Shown here: positions 9,313 through 17,529 of the stretch, piece by piece | How the letters are laid out: every line of letters begins with the position of its first letter | How positions within the stretch are numbered: position 1 is the first letter of the stretch | Source: Acidobacteriota bacterium | GTDB taxonomy: Bacteria; Acidobacteriota; Thermoanaerobaculia; UBA5066 | Direction of reading: 5' to 3' | Assembly: GCA_029781975.1 (NCBI GenBank) | Contig: JAKOVQ010000014.1 | Location: 219,864 to 283,863 of the forward strand | Length of the DNA stretch: 64,000 nt | Notes under the pieces: model-generated | Database searches by the model: none | Told to the model about the DNA's origin: nothing | Seen by the model: only the letters and a program-made list of their open reading frames with translations | Translations under genes and position numbers: made by a program

Positions 9313-9711
9313 TCAGCGGTCGCCCTCCCCGACGAGCTTCCCCGACCAGCGCTCCCGCCCCTCCCAGAACGGACATTCGGGGCAGGAGGTTCCCTCGGGG
9401 TAGTCGACCCCCTCCTCGTGCGGGCAGCCGAGGATCCCCTCCGCGACCACGACGGTGACGGCCTTCGCCGCCCGGACGTGGTCCACCACCGCCGCCGACA
9501 CGAACGGGTCGCCTCGCGCGTCGCCGTCCGCGACCGCCCACGTCCTCGGCTCCGCGGGCTCGACGCCCTCGGACGGGACGATCGCGACGACCACCTTCGT
9601 CGCGCGGGCGTCGTCCGGACCGTAGTAGGCCACCGTCGCCGCCGGATAGCCCCGGAAGCCGCGCCGCGAGCGTTTCCTCAGGTAGGGGTCGACCAGGTCG
9701 CCCGTCGCCAT
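9313..9711 (-). CDS. Conserved hypothetical protein with C-terminal Cys cluster, 132 aa
   Basis: A small soluble protein that looks like a conserved family of unknown function. It opens D-P-Y-L-R-K-R-S-R-R-G-F-R-G-Y-P, continues Y-Y-G-P-D-D-A-R-A-T-K, and ends with G-C-P-H-E-E-G-x-D-Y-P-E-G-x-x-C-P-x-C-P-F-W. The C-P-H and C-P-x-C-P positions (residues ~104-122) look like a metal site, probably zinc. Start ATG 9711 is chosen because the upstream frame is low-complexity readthrough. It lies downstream of a co-directional run of genes (DUF99, cupin) and may be the last gene of that operon. Confidence 0.75.
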   Translation of the reverse strand: MATGDLVDPYLRKRSRRGFRGYPAATVAYYGPDDARATKVVVAIVPSEGVEPAEPRTWAVADGDARGDPFVSAAVVDHVRAAKAVTVVVAEGILGCPHEEGVDYPEGTSCPECPFWEGRERWSGKLVGEGDR

Positions 9712-9770
9712 TCCGGACCGAGGGTAGCGGGAGCCGGCCGCCGGGGAAAGTCCGGCCGAGCCTTCGCGCC

Positions 9771-10331
9771 TCAGGCTCGTCCCCGGCTCTCCCCCGTCGC
9801 CAGCGCGCCCGCGACGAGGTGCGCCGTCCGGAGCGGCTCCGGGATCCGCCCGTTCACCGCCGTGGCCCGGATCACCTCCCCGGCCTCCTCGAGCGAGAGC
9901 CCCGCCCGCTGCACCCGCACGTCCGCGACCTCCTCCATCGGGCCGAGCCGCTCGATCAGCCGCCACTTCCGGCGCCCGCCCGGGACCCGGCCGAGGAGCG
10001 CCTCGCGGATCGCGGCGAGGTCGGGCTCCCGACGCGCCACGACGAGGACCGGGAGCCCCGTCCCCTCGTGGAGGAGCGGCACGTCGACGACGTTGAACCC
10101 CGCGAGGGCGATCCCCTGGAGGAGGATCAGCTGGAGGTGGCCGGAGAATCGCCCCGCCGAGACGAGCCGCGCCAGCTCCGCCGCGGCGTTCGCCCCGTCC
10201 TTCCGGACCTTCCCGACGAGGATCCCCTGGAGGACGGGCCCGGAGAAGACGGCGCCGACGACCGGGACGTCGCCCCGGTGGCCCCGATCGAAGGGGGCGT
10301 CGTCGAAGCCGACGACGTGCGAGAACCGCAT
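9771..10331 (-). CDS. DUF99/UPF0215 endonuclease V-like protein
   Basis: This 186-aa protein matches the DUF99 pattern. The N-terminus is G-F-D-D-A-P-F (the family has G-x-D-D-x-P-F), followed by V-V-G-A-V-F-S-G, L-I-L-L-Q-G-I-A-L-A-G-F-N-V-V-D and a C-terminal R-x-A-H-L-V-A-G. DUF99 proteins share the endonuclease V RNase H-like fold and are best known from archaea. Their substrate is unproven. The start ATG 10331 follows GGGGAGGGG. It is the third gene of a minus-strand run behind the GNAT-SRPBCC and cupin genes. A nucleic-acid repair role is inference from fold only. Confidence 0.82.
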   Translation of the reverse strand: MRFSHVVGFDDAPFDRGHRGDVPVVGAVFSGPVLQGILVGKVRKDGANAAAELARLVSAGRFSGHLQLILLQGIALAGFNVVDVPLLHEGTGLPVLVVARREPDLAAIREALLGRVPGGRRKWRLIERLGPMEEVADVRVQRAGLSLEEAGEVIRATAVNGRIPEPLRTAHLVAGALATGESRGRA

Positions 10332-10354
10332 CCCCTCCCCCGGCCGGACGCCCC

Positions 10355-10723
10355 TCAGCCCTCCGGGTCGCGGTGGACGGTCGCCGGGGAGAAGGCCGGA
10401 ACGCAGACGGCGACGTACTCCGCCCCCTCGACCCCCGGAGTCGCGTAGCGCACCCACTCGCCGGCGCTCACCAGGACGGCCTGCCCCGCCGAGACCGTCA
10501 GGACCCCGTCGCGCGTCTCGACGCGGACCGCTCCGCGGAGGACGACCGTCACCTCGTCGAACTCGGGAGTCTGGCCGGGCTCCTCCCAGCCGGGAGGGCT
10601 CGTCATCCGCGCCACGCTGAACCCGGGCGTCTCGGTCCGGACCCGCCCGACGAACTCCTCGATCCTCTTCGGCCTGGTCCCGGCGGCCGGGACGACGGCC
10701 GGGGCGTCGATCAGCCTCGCCAT
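10355..10723 (-). CDS. Small cupin-domain protein
   Basis: A 122-aa single-domain cupin. A glutamate-rich first motif lies around residues 45-62 (W-E-E-P-G-Q-T-P-E-F-D-E-V-T-V-V-L-R-G) and the second motif around 75-92 (V-S-A-G-Q-A-V-L-V-S-A-G-E-W-V-R-Y). The usual metal-binding histidines are replaced by Glu or other residues, so metal binding is uncertain. The ATG overlaps the TGA of the upstream GNAT-SRPBCC gene by one base (TGATG), indicating translational coupling. It may be a sensor or a small isomerase-like enzyme; no substrate is indicated. Confidence 0.82.
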   Translation of the reverse strand: MARLIDAPAVVPAAGTRPKRIEEFVGRVRTETPGFSVARMTSPPGWEEPGQTPEFDEVTVVLRGAVRVETRDGVLTVSAGQAVLVSAGEWVRYATPGVEGAEYVAVCVPAFSPATVHRDPEG

Positions 10724-11799
10724 CAGGCCCCCTCGCCCGCCCCCCCGTCCCGGCGCGGCTCCTCGAGGTACCGCTTCAGGCTCGCGAGCGTCTCGTCCCA
10801 CCCCTTGTCGCACTGCGCGTAGTAGGCGTCCGCCTTCCGGCTCAACGGGAAGCCCGACTGCCGGACCCTCACGCGGCACCCGGACGGAGCCGGCCCCACG
10901 ATGAACTCGGTGGTCAGGTCGGCCTCGAACGGGAGGGGGCCGGTCCGGGCCAGGTACTTGAAGCCTCCGAGGACGAAGCGGCGGGGGGGCTTGAAGACCA
11001 CGAACGTCGCCGTCGTGGCGACCTCGGGCGAGTCCTCGTCGTCCCCCCAGGTCACGGCGTATCCCCCGCCCGGCTCCGCCACGACGACCGCCCGCGACGC
11101 TCCCCACCACGCCCGGATGGAGCTGGGGGTGACGAGGGCCGCGAAGGCGAGCCCGGGCGAGGTGACGATCTCGATCTCCTTCAGGTGGGACCGGGTGTCG
11201 GGCGCGGCGCCCGGCGCGACCGCCGCGAAGACGCCGGACTCCTTCGAGTCGGGGGTGGAAGGAGGTGGGGGCGGCGGCGGGGCGGGGCGGGGCTCCTTCC
11301 TCACGGTGGCCGAGTCGAACTTCATCAGGATCGAGCCGCTCGACTCCTGGAACTCCTCCCTCCGCCGGAGGAGGTGCCGCCAGAACGCCAGGGCCGGCTC
11401 GTTCCGCGGCAGGACCGAGAGCTCCCACGTCCCCGGGAACGTCGTCAGGAGGAGGCCCATCGCCGCCTGCCCGATGCCGCGGCGCCTCCGCGCGGCCAGG
11501 ACGAAGAACTCGGCCAGCTTGAACTCGGCGTCGGTGACCCGGTACGGGAAGGGCTTCTGGCCGACCAGGGCAAAGCCGATCGGCTCGCTCCCGTCCACCA
11601 CGACCATCGGGTGACAGCAGACCTCCGCCATCCAGTACGGGATCAGGTCCGGCTGCCAGATGCCGCGCTCGTCGAGGTAGTAGCTCTTCTCGTCGTAGGC
11701 CGAGAGCTCGTGGACGTAGAGCGGATAGACGTGCTTCAGCCACGCCTTGTCCTGCTCGCTCAGCCTGGCGTTCCGGAGCCTCAGCGACTCGAATCCCAT
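10723..11799 (-). CDS. GNAT acetyltransferase fused to an SRPBCC/AHSA1-like domain
   Basis: A 358-aa two-domain protein. Residues ~1-160 are a GNAT N-acetyltransferase, with A-E-F-F-V-L-A-A-R-R-R-R-G-I-G-Q-A-A as the acetyl-CoA loop. A Pro-rich linker with a run of about eight prolines (~170-182) follows. Residues ~205-350 form an SRPBCC/AHSA1 fold (I-E-I-V-T-S-P-G-L-A-F-A-A-L-V-T-P, R-A-W-W-G, final L-x-x-L-K-R-Y-L). The start ATG 11799 is 3 nt after the permease stop, so the genes are co-transcribed. This domain pairing is unusual. The SRPBCC half might bind a hydrophobic ligand that serves as acetyl acceptor, but that is inference. Confidence 0.85.
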   Translation of the reverse strand: MGFESLRLRNARLSEQDKAWLKHVYPLYVHELSAYDEKSYYLDERGIWQPDLIPYWMAEVCCHPMVVVDGSEPIGFALVGQKPFPYRVTDAEFKLAEFFVLAARRRRGIGQAAMGLLLTTFPGTWELSVLPRNEPALAFWRHLLRRREEFQESSGSILMKFDSATVRKEPRPAPPPPPPPSTPDSKESGVFAAVAPGAAPDTRSHLKEIEIVTSPGLAFAALVTPSSIRAWWGASRAVVVAEPGGGYAVTWGDDEDSPEVATTATFVVFKPPRRFVLGGFKYLARTGPLPFEADLTTEFIVGPAPSGCRVRVRQSGFPLSRKADAYYAQCDKGWDETLASLKRYLEEPRRDGGAGEGA

Positions 11800-11802
11800 C
11801 GG

Positions 11803-13257
11803 TCAGCTCTCCTTCGCCTCCGCCGCCGGGGAGGGCCCCGGGGCGCCGGAGCCCCCCGGAAGGCCGGGTGTCGCGCCCCCCCCGCGCAGGCGGCGTCTCC
11901 ACAGGGTATACGCAGGGAGCCCCAACGCAAGGAGGACGAGCCCCGCCAGCGACTCCTTCGGCTTCTCCAGGAGGGTGTTCGCCGCCAGGGCCAGGGAGAA
12001 GAGGACGAAGAGGCCCGGGACGAAGGGGTAGCCCCAGGTCCGGTACGGGCGGCTCGCCCCGGGGCGCGTCCTCCGGAGGACCACCACCGCCGCGCCCGTC
12101 GCGGCGTGGAAGAGGACCATCCCGAAGACCACGTACGTGAAGATCTGCTCGTAGCTCCCCTGGAAGACGAGGAGGGTCGCCCAGCCGGCCTGCGCGACGA
12201 GGCTCGCCGCGGGGGTCGCGTAGCGGGGGTGGACCCGGGCCAGGGCCCGGAAGAAGAGGCCATCCGCCGCCATCGGGAGGTAGACGCGGGCGCAGGCGAG
12301 GACCGCCGCCGAGAGCGCGCCGAAGATCGAGACCAGGACCGCCGCCGAGACGAGACGGCCCCCCGCCGGCCCCGCGAGCGCCGTCGCGGCGGCTTCCCCC
12401 ACCCGTCCCGACGCCCGCATCTCGTCGACGGTGAGGACGCGGACGTAGACGAGGTTCAGCAGCGCGTAGAGGAGCGTGACGGCGGCCGTCCCCCCGATCA
12501 GCCCGAGGGGGAGGTTCCGTCCCGGGTCGCGGACCTCGCCGGCCGAGTAGGCCAGCTGGTACCAGCCGTCGTACCCCCAGTAGACCGCGATCATCCCGAC
12601 GCCGAGCGCGGCGGCGAGAGAGCCGGGAGGGAGCGGCGCCAGGAGGTGCGGCTCGACCCGGGCGGGGAGCGCCAGCCCGACCGCCGAGAGGCCCACGACC
12701 GAGGCGACCTTCAGCACCGTCACCGCGCTCTGGAGGGAGGCGCCCCTCCTCACCCCGAGGACGTTCACCCAGGTCAGGAGCGCGATGGCGGCGGCGGCGG
12801 CGAGCTGGCCCCCGGTCGGCTGCCACGTGAACGCGCCGAGCGGGACCCGGGCGAGGACGTGGCGCGGGGAGAGGACCGGGACGAAGACGCCGAGGTACTC
12901 CGCGAAGGCGACGGCGAGCGCGGCGATCCCGCCGGAGTTCACCACGAAGAAGCAGGCCCAGCCGAAGAGGAACCCGACGAGCGGCCCGTAGGCTTCCCTG
13001 AGGTACGTGTACTGGCCCCCCGCCTCGGGGAGCATCGCCCCCAGCTCGGCGTACGAGAGCGCCCCCGCCATCGTGACGAAGCCTCCCGCGACCCAGAGGA
13101 GGACGATGAGCCCCGCGTGCGGGACGGCCCGCGCGATGTCGGACGTCGTCAGGAAGATCGCGGAGCCGAGGACCGAGCCGATCGTGAGGAGGGTGCCGTC
13201 GCGCGCGCCGAGGCCGCGCACCAGGGCCGGGGCTTCGGAGCCGCTCTCCCTCGTCAC
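11803..13257 (-). CDS. APC-superfamily amino acid permease
   Basis: A 484-aa integral membrane transporter with about 12 hydrophobic helices. The N-terminus has the APC hallmark G-T-L-L-T-I-G-S-V-L-G-S-A-I-F at ~21-36 (unwound TM1). M-L-P-E-A-G-G-Q-Y-T-Y-L-R-E-A-Y-G-P near 75-92 and W-G-Y-D-G-W near 229 are typical of the LAT/AAT branch. The C-terminus is cytoplasmic and Gly/Pro-rich. The start is GTG 13257. It is followed by GNAT-SRPBCC and cupin genes in one transcription unit, which may suggest uptake and modification of an amino-acid-like compound (inference). The exact substrate cannot be called. Confidence 0.9.
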   Translation of the reverse strand: MTRESGSEAPALVRGLGARDGTLLTIGSVLGSAIFLTTSDIARAVPHAGLIVLLWVAGGFVTMAGALSYAELGAMLPEAGGQYTYLREAYGPLVGFLFGWACFFVVNSGGIAALAVAFAEYLGVFVPVLSPRHVLARVPLGAFTWQPTGGQLAAAAAIALLTWVNVLGVRRGASLQSAVTVLKVASVVGLSAVGLALPARVEPHLLAPLPPGSLAAALGVGMIAVYWGYDGWYQLAYSAGEVRDPGRNLPLGLIGGTAAVTLLYALLNLVYVRVLTVDEMRASGRVGEAAATALAGPAGGRLVSAAVLVSIFGALSAAVLACARVYLPMAADGLFFRALARVHPRYATPAASLVAQAGWATLLVFQGSYEQIFTYVVFGMVLFHAATGAAVVVLRRTRPGASRPYRTWGYPFVPGLFVLFSLALAANTLLEKPKESLAGLVLLALGLPAYTLWRRRLRGGGATPGLPGGSGAPGPSPAAEAKES

Positions 13258-13288
13258 GTTGCCGGGAGATGCTACAGGAGGGCGCGCG

Positions 13289-13804
13289 TCAGGCGGACGG
13301 CGCCACCTCCTTGACCATCCTCGCGCAGGCGAGGCGGACGCCGCTCGGGTGGTCGTGCCGCGCGAGCCCGGTCACGAGGTAGCCGTGCCGCTCGTAGAAC
13401 GGGACGGCGTTGAGCGTCGCCGAGAGGCGGAGGGCCGTCGCGCCGCGGGAGGCGGCAGCCCCCTCGAAGAGCGACAGGAGCGCCGACCCCACGCCGCGCC
13501 CCGCGCGATCGGGGTGGACGTAGAGGGCGAGGAGCTCCGCCGTCGCCGGGTCGAACGCGCAGAAGCCCGCGAGCCTCCCCCCCTCCTCGGCCACGTGGAA
13601 CTCGCGCCCGTCGATGGAGTCCGTGTACGACTCCGGGCGCAGGGCCCCCGTCCACCGCGCGATCTCCTCCGGCGCGTAGGCCTCGCGGCAGAGACGGCGG
13701 ATGGAGGCGACGTGGAGGGCGCAGATCGCCCCGCGGTCGTCGAGGGTGGCTCGCCGCAGAGCCGGGGCGCCCGCCGGGCCTCCGCGCGTCCGGTCCCGGG
13801 TCAC
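13289..13804 (-). CDS. GNAT family N-acetyltransferase
   Basis: A 171-aa single-domain GNAT. The core L-L-A-L-Y-V-H-P-D-R-A-G-R-G-V-G-S-A-L-L is motif A with the R/Q-x-x-G-x-G/A loop, followed by A-L-R-L-S-A-T-L-N-A-V-P-F-Y-E-R-H-G-Y. Start GTG 13804 overlaps the TGA of the upstream membrane-protein gene by 4 nt (GTGA). The longer frame to 13876 lies inside that gene and was rejected. It is the third gene of a thioesterase - membrane protein - GNAT operon. The acceptor substrate is unknown. Confidence 0.88.
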   Translation of the reverse strand: MTRDRTRGGPAGAPALRRATLDDRGAICALHVASIRRLCREAYAPEEIARWTGALRPESYTDSIDGREFHVAEEGGRLAGFCAFDPATAELLALYVHPDRAGRGVGSALLSLFEGAAASRGATALRLSATLNAVPFYERHGYLVTGLARHDHPSGVRLACARMVKEVAPSA

Positions 13805-14196
13805 CGCCCGCCGTCCGCTGCCGGCCCGCCGGGAGGCGCGTGGCCCGCCGGGCGGCCCGGACGGAGGTAGAGCCACCAGTAGATCGGGAAGACGAGGAAC
13901 GCCCCGACGACGAACGCGACGCCCCAGGCCGCCCGCATGTCCCGCGGGACGTCTTCGGTCCGGGTCAGCCGCCTCGTGTAGTAGACGGTCAGGCCGACGA
14001 TCAGAAGGAGGGTCGGGATCGAGCCGAGGACGATCGCGATCGCCGTCGGCAGGAGCGCCTCCTGCGTGGCGACGTCGCCTTCCAGGACGAAGGCCGCGAA
14101 GACCCGCGGCAGGAGGTCGATCGCGAGCGCGAGGGCGATCACCGGCCAGAGGGTGAGGGCGAAGAGGACCCAGGCGCCGGCGCGGTCGCGCGTCAT
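13801..14196 (-). CDS. Small integral membrane protein, 131 aa
   Basis: I do not recognise a family. Three hydrophobic segments are visible at about residues 8-38, 48-72 and 88-110. A charged loop (R-R-L-T-R-T-E-D-V-P-R-D-M-R) lies before the third, and a Pro/Gly-rich cytoplasmic tail ends the protein. The ATG at 14196 is 7 nt after the thioesterase stop, and the 3' end overlaps the GNAT start by 4 nt, so it is certainly co-translated with both. It could anchor or regulate its neighbours. Confidence is in the gene, not the function. Confidence 0.8.
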   Translation of the reverse strand: MTRDRAGAWVLFALTLWPVIALALAIDLLPRVFAAFVLEGDVATQEALLPTAIAIVLGSIPTLLLIVGLTVYYTRRLTRTEDVPRDMRAAWGVAFVVGAFLVFPIYWWLYLRPGRPAGHAPPGGPAADGGR

Positions 14197-14203
14197 CGCC
14201 CCG

Positions 14204-14665
14204 TCACGAGCCGCGGCCCGCCCGCGGCGCGATCGGCGCGAAGTCGTCGGTCCGCGAGAGCCGGCCGACCGCCTCCGCCAGGGCCACAGGAGGCGGGGCC
14301 AGCCGCCGCGCCTCGAGGTCGAGCCAACCCCCGGAGCTCGTCACGCGGGCCGCGACGGCGCCGCTCTCGGAGAGGAACTCGTTCCTCAGCCGGAAGCGCG
14401 CGGCGTCGTCGCTCACCCCGGCGAGGGCCAGGGTGACCGTCACCGGCTCGAGGAGCCGGAGCTCGCGGAAGTAGTCGAGCTCGTCGCGGAGGATCACCGG
14501 CCCGATCCGCAGCCGCTCGAACTCGCGCATCGGGAAGCCCTCCGACTCGAAGTAGAGCATCCTCACGTCCCCCGCGAGGTCGAGGTACGCGGTGTTCCTC
14601 ATGTGGGCGTTGAAGTCCATGTCGGCCCAGCGGACGCGGAACGTCCGCGAGAACGGCTCGGTCAT
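14204..14665 (-). CDS. Hotdog-fold acyl-CoA thioesterase (4HBT type)
   Basis: A 153-aa hotdog protein. The N-terminal motif V-R-W-A-D-M-D-F-N-A-H-M-R-N-T-A-Y is the 4-hydroxybenzoyl-CoA thioesterase-type active-site helix, with Asp near residue 15 as the likely catalytic acid. L-D-Y-F-R-E-L follows, as in FadM/YbgC-like enzymes. It should hydrolyse an acyl-CoA in the cytoplasm; chain specificity is not predictable. Start ATG 14665 is preceded by GGAGGACG. It is the first gene of a three-gene minus-strand operon. Confidence 0.88.
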   Translation of the reverse strand: MTEPFSRTFRVRWADMDFNAHMRNTAYLDLAGDVRMLYFESEGFPMREFERLRIGPVILRDELDYFRELRLLEPVTVTLALAGVSDDAARFRLRNEFLSESGAVAARVTSSGGWLDLEARRLAPPPVALAEAVGRLSRTDDFAPIAPRAGRGS

Positions 14666-14797
14666 CGTCCTCCTCCGGCCCCGCCGGCCGTGGGCGGATG
14701 GTACGCGCCGCCGCCGGGCCGGCGCACGCCGGCGCGGGGCTCGGCGCAGGCTCCGTACCGGCGCCCGTCCGGGTCTCCCGCGCCGCGCCCTCCCCGA

Positions 14798-15325
14798 TCA
14801 GGCCGGCCTCTCCCGCGGGGCATCCCTCCCCGGCGGGGACCCGCCCCCCCCGTTGCGGCGCTCCTCCTTCGGGATGACGCTGATGGCGCCGTTGTTCTCG
14901 AGGATCGCCGTCCGGACGTCGTCGACGCAGGTCAGCCCCGCCTGGCGGATCGCCGCGTTGAGCTCGTGGTGCGTGAGCTGTGCCCTCGACAGGACCTTCT
15001 CGTAGACCCTCCCGTCGTGCACCAGCACCTCGGGGCGCCCCTCCACGAGCGACTCGAGCCGCTTGCTCCGGAAGGTCGCCCACCCGACCGTCAGGTTGAG
15101 CCCCACGAGGGTGACGGCGGAGATCAGCCCCCCCACCAGCGAGTTGTCGCCGCCGTTCATCGAGTTCTGGACCGCGTTCGAGAGGACGAGGAGAAGGACG
15201 AGGTCGAAGGGGGCGAGCTGCCCCACCTGTCTCTTCCCGGTGAGCCGGAGGAGGACGAGGAGGAACGTGTAGACGACCCCGGAACGCAGGATCAGCTCCC
15301 ACCAGGGGACCGCCATGTTCAGCAT
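14798..15325 (-). CDS. DUF421/YetF-family membrane protein
   Basis: This 175-aa protein has the YetF layout. Two to three N-terminal TM helices carry R-L-T-G-K-R-Q-V-G-Q-L-A-P-F-D-L-V-L-L-L-V-L-S-N-A-V-Q, which is the family hallmark. A cytoplasmic alpha/beta domain follows with L-V-H-D-G-R-V-Y-E-K-V-L-S-R-A-Q-L-T-H-H-E-L and a C-terminal V-I-P-K. The family function is unknown. In spore formers the relatives affect germination and membrane state. The ATG at 15325 has TAGACT exactly 6 nt upstream and no Shine-Dalgarno, suggesting a leaderless transcript. Confidence 0.9.
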   Translation of the reverse strand: MLNMAVPWWELILRSGVVYTFLLVLLRLTGKRQVGQLAPFDLVLLLVLSNAVQNSMNGGDNSLVGGLISAVTLVGLNLTVGWATFRSKRLESLVEGRPEVLVHDGRVYEKVLSRAQLTHHELNAAIRQAGLTCVDDVRTAILENNGAISVIPKEERRNGGGGSPPGRDAPRERPA

Positions 15326-15392
15326 GGGGCCAGTCTACGCCGGGCGCACGGAGCGCGCACCGCAGCGGCCGTCCGCCGCCCGGCCTCTCCCG

Positions 15393-15872
15393 TCAGAAGC
15401 AGTGGGTCGAGGAGACCCGGCCCCGCAGCCTGTCGCCCGCCGGGTTGACGCAGTCGACGTCGATCACCAGGCGGAAGTCCTCCACCTTGTTCACGCGCCA
15501 GCCGGTCGAGTCGAGGGAGAAGTGGAAGACCGGGCAGTCGGCCTGTCGGAAGACCACCGTCCTCCGGAACGGCTCGGCCGGGTCGAAGACGCGGACCGCG
15601 GGGCCGGTCACCGGGTCGACGGCCAGCCGGATCACCCTCCCCGCCTTCTCGTCCTCGAAGTCGCCCCCCAGGAAGTACTGGCGCGCGCCCGACGAGCACG
15701 AGGCCGGAGCGAGCGTCGCGTTGCCGAGGAGCTCCGAGGTGAGCGTCATCGAGCCGAGCGCCTCGGGGGCGGTCTCTCCCCCCCCGCCGGGGACCGGCCC
15801 GCTCGAGAAGCACCCCCCGGCCGAAAGGGCCCCGGCGAGGGCCAGGACCAGGACGCCGTCGCGCTTCCTCAT
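15393..15872 (-). CDS. Putative lipoprotein, 159 aa
   Basis: A short exported protein with a type II signal: basic start M-R-K-R, a hydrophobic stretch, then L-S-A-G-G-C at about residue 21. The mature part has four Cys (~58, 111, 140, 158) that could form disulfides. It contains F-L-G-G-D-F-E-D-E-K-A-G-R-V-I-R-L and ends S-S-T-H-C-F. I do not recognise a family. The ATG at 15872 follows GGGAGGGA. It sits behind the alpha/beta hydrolase gene with a 24-nt gap and may be co-transcribed. Confidence 0.72.
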   Translation of the reverse strand: MRKRDGVLVLALAGALSAGGCFSSGPVPGGGGETAPEALGSMTLTSELLGNATLAPASCSSGARQYFLGGDFEDEKAGRVIRLAVDPVTGPAVRVFDPAEPFRRTVVFRQADCPVFHFSLDSTGWRVNKVEDFRLVIDVDCVNPAGDRLRGRVSSTHCF

Positions 15873-15896
15873 CTGCGCTCCCTCCCGCGGGCGCCC

Positions 15897-16616
15897 TCAG
15901 GCCGCCCGGGTCCGCCGCCTCGCCCGGGGGCGGGCGAGGAGCCCGGCCACGAGCCGGTAGCTCGCGACCGAGAAGATCAGGCCGAGGTGGCTCGCGTCCA
16001 CCTCGTGGTGCTCCACCGTGTCGTTCACGAGGTCGAGGCAGGCCCGCCACGCCACCACGCCGTCGCTCCGGCTGTAGACCGCCGCGACGGCCGCGCGAAG
16101 CGGCGTCGCCTCGCGCTGGCGAACCTGACGCTCGATGGCGTCGACGTCGTACCCGCGGCGGCGGTATCCGCGGGCCGACGCCGTGTACTTCGGACCGCCG
16201 ACCACGGGGGTCCCGAGCGTCACCACCCTCTCGACGATCTCCGGCCGCTCGCGCGCCACCTCCCGGGCGAGGTACCCGCCGAGGCTCCAGCCGACGACCC
16301 GGACGGGGCCGCCGGCCGAGAGCGCGAGGTCTTCCACCCGGGCCGTCAGGAGCGGGAGGAGCGTCGCCACCTTCCCCCCGTTCCTCCCCAGTCCCCAGCC
16401 GCGGACCGTCCAGCCGACGTCGGAGAGGAAGCCGCGAAGCGTCGCGGTCCACGAGTCGTCGGTCGCGAACCCGGGGACGACGAGGACCGGGGAGCCGTCG
16501 CCGCGGGGGACCTCCCGCCGGAGGCGCGGGAGCGCCGCCCGGAGGGCGAGGTACTCGAGGACGACCCGCGCCTCCGTCACGAGCTTCAGCGGCGAGGGCT
16601 CGGCGAGGCGGGCCAC
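15897..16616 (-). CDS. Alpha/beta-hydrolase, lipase-like
   Basis: A 239-aa alpha/beta-hydrolase. V-L-V-V-P-G-F-A-T near residue 45 is the oxyanion strand, G-W-S-L-G-G near 108 is the nucleophile elbow, D in Y-S-R-S-D-G-V-V near 187 is the candidate acid, and H in A-S-H-L-G-L near 211 is the candidate base. The S-H-L-G-L ending is typical of PGAP1/LipA-like esterases. No signal peptide is seen, so it is probably cytoplasmic. GTG 16616 lies 3 nt after the VOC stop, so the genes are coupled. Confidence 0.85.
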   Translation of the reverse strand: MARLAEPSPLKLVTEARVVLEYLALRAALPRLRREVPRGDGSPVLVVPGFATDDSWTATLRGFLSDVGWTVRGWGLGRNGGKVATLLPLLTARVEDLALSAGGPVRVVGWSLGGYLAREVARERPEIVERVVTLGTPVVGGPKYTASARGYRRRGYDVDAIERQVRQREATPLRAAVAAVYSRSDGVVAWRACLDLVNDTVEHHEVDASHLGLIFSVASYRLVAGLLARPRARRRTRAA

Positions 16617-16619
16617 CGG

Positions 16620-17018
16620 TCAGGACGCCCCGCCGGGCCGGGCGGGCGGCCCCTTCAGCTCGAGGACGTTCCCCTCCGGGTCGGAGACGTAGACCGAGGG
16701 CCCGGTCCCGTCCGCCCCGAACCGTTCCTTCACCTCGCTCACCTCCACCCCGTGGCGGGCGAACCGCTCGGCGATCGCCCGGGCGTCGAACGGCTGGACC
16801 CGCAGGCAGACGTGGTCCACGTTCCGCCTCCCGGGGTCCGGCGGGGCGCCGTGCGCCTCGACGAGGTCGATCTGCGACGCGCCCGCGCGGAGGTGGAAGA
16901 GGCCGATCCCGGGGACGCTCCGCTCGAGGCGGCAGCCGACCACGTCGACGTAGAACCGGATCATCGACGGGACGTCCCGGCACCTCAGCACCACGTGGTC
17001 GATCCCGAGGACTCTCAC
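16620..17018 (-). CDS. VOC-family (glyoxalase/bleomycin-resistance-like) protein
   Basis: A 132-aa VOC-superfamily protein with two beta-alpha-beta-beta-beta modules. The first begins I-D-H-V-V-L-R-C-R-D (metal-ligand His near residue 8) and the second N-V-D-H-V-C-L-R-V (His near 68). It ends S-D-P-E-G-N-V-L-E-L-K-G, giving the last Glu ligand. This resembles the VirJ/FosX-like single-domain dioxygenase branch. The start GTG 17018 has CAGAAT exactly 6 nt upstream and no Shine-Dalgarno. The substrate is unknown. Confidence 0.88.
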   Translation of the reverse strand: MRVLGIDHVVLRCRDVPSMIRFYVDVVGCRLERSVPGIGLFHLRAGASQIDLVEAHGAPPDPGRRNVDHVCLRVQPFDARAIAERFARHGVEVSEVKERFGADGTGPSVYVSDPEGNVLELKGPPARPGGAS

Positions 17019-17049
17019 GCGCCGATTCTGCCGGATCGCCGCACGGCGC

Positions 17050-17412
17050 TCAGCGCGGCGCCGCCGGGTCCGACGTCAGCCTCTTCACGTAACGCCCCGT
17101 CGCCAGGGCTGCCACGAGCGACGGGACGACGAGGATCGCCAGCGACGCCTTCAGGAACGCGTCGGGCGAAAGCGACTGGCTCCGATAGGCCGCCAGGATC
17201 AGGACCGCCGAGACGGCGCTCGCGACGAGGAGCCCGCGGCCGAAATGCGCGTTCGCCTCGTACCAGACGGCGTCGTCGGCCATCGTGGCCCGCGTCCGGT
17301 AGCCGTAGGCGACGTTCCGCGGCACCTTCCGGAGGACCAGGGGGAGCGCGACGAGGACGAAGACGAGGTCGCAGCAGAGGACGGTGACGAGCCCCTTCTC
17401 GTAGACGCTCAA
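17050..17412 (-). CDS. SdpI-like small membrane protein
   Basis: A 120-aa protein with three hydrophobic helices. Between TM1 and TM2 it has V-P-R-N-V-A-Y-G-Y-R-T-R-A-T-M-A-D-D-A-V-W-Y-E-A-N. This matches the SdpI C-terminal signature (P-x-N-x-x-x-G-x-R-T-x-x-T, W-x-x-A-N). SdpI proteins give immunity to a toxin in Bacillus, but most homologues have unknown roles. The start is TTG 17412, supported by AAGGAGGGG 5 nt upstream. Confidence 0.82.
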   Translation of the reverse strand: MSVYEKGLVTVLCCDLVFVLVALPLVLRKVPRNVAYGYRTRATMADDAVWYEANAHFGRGLLVASAVSAVLILAAYRSQSLSPDAFLKASLAILVVPSLVAALATGRYVKRLTSDPAAPR

Positions 17413-17529
17413 CGGGACCCCTCCTTCCGTGACCCCATTCTCGGCCCGCGCGCCCGTCCACGGAAGGGGCCGCAGCCGTCACGCCGGAGTCATGCTCGAG
17501 CCGCGCCCGAGCCGCGCCGGGGCCGCGTC

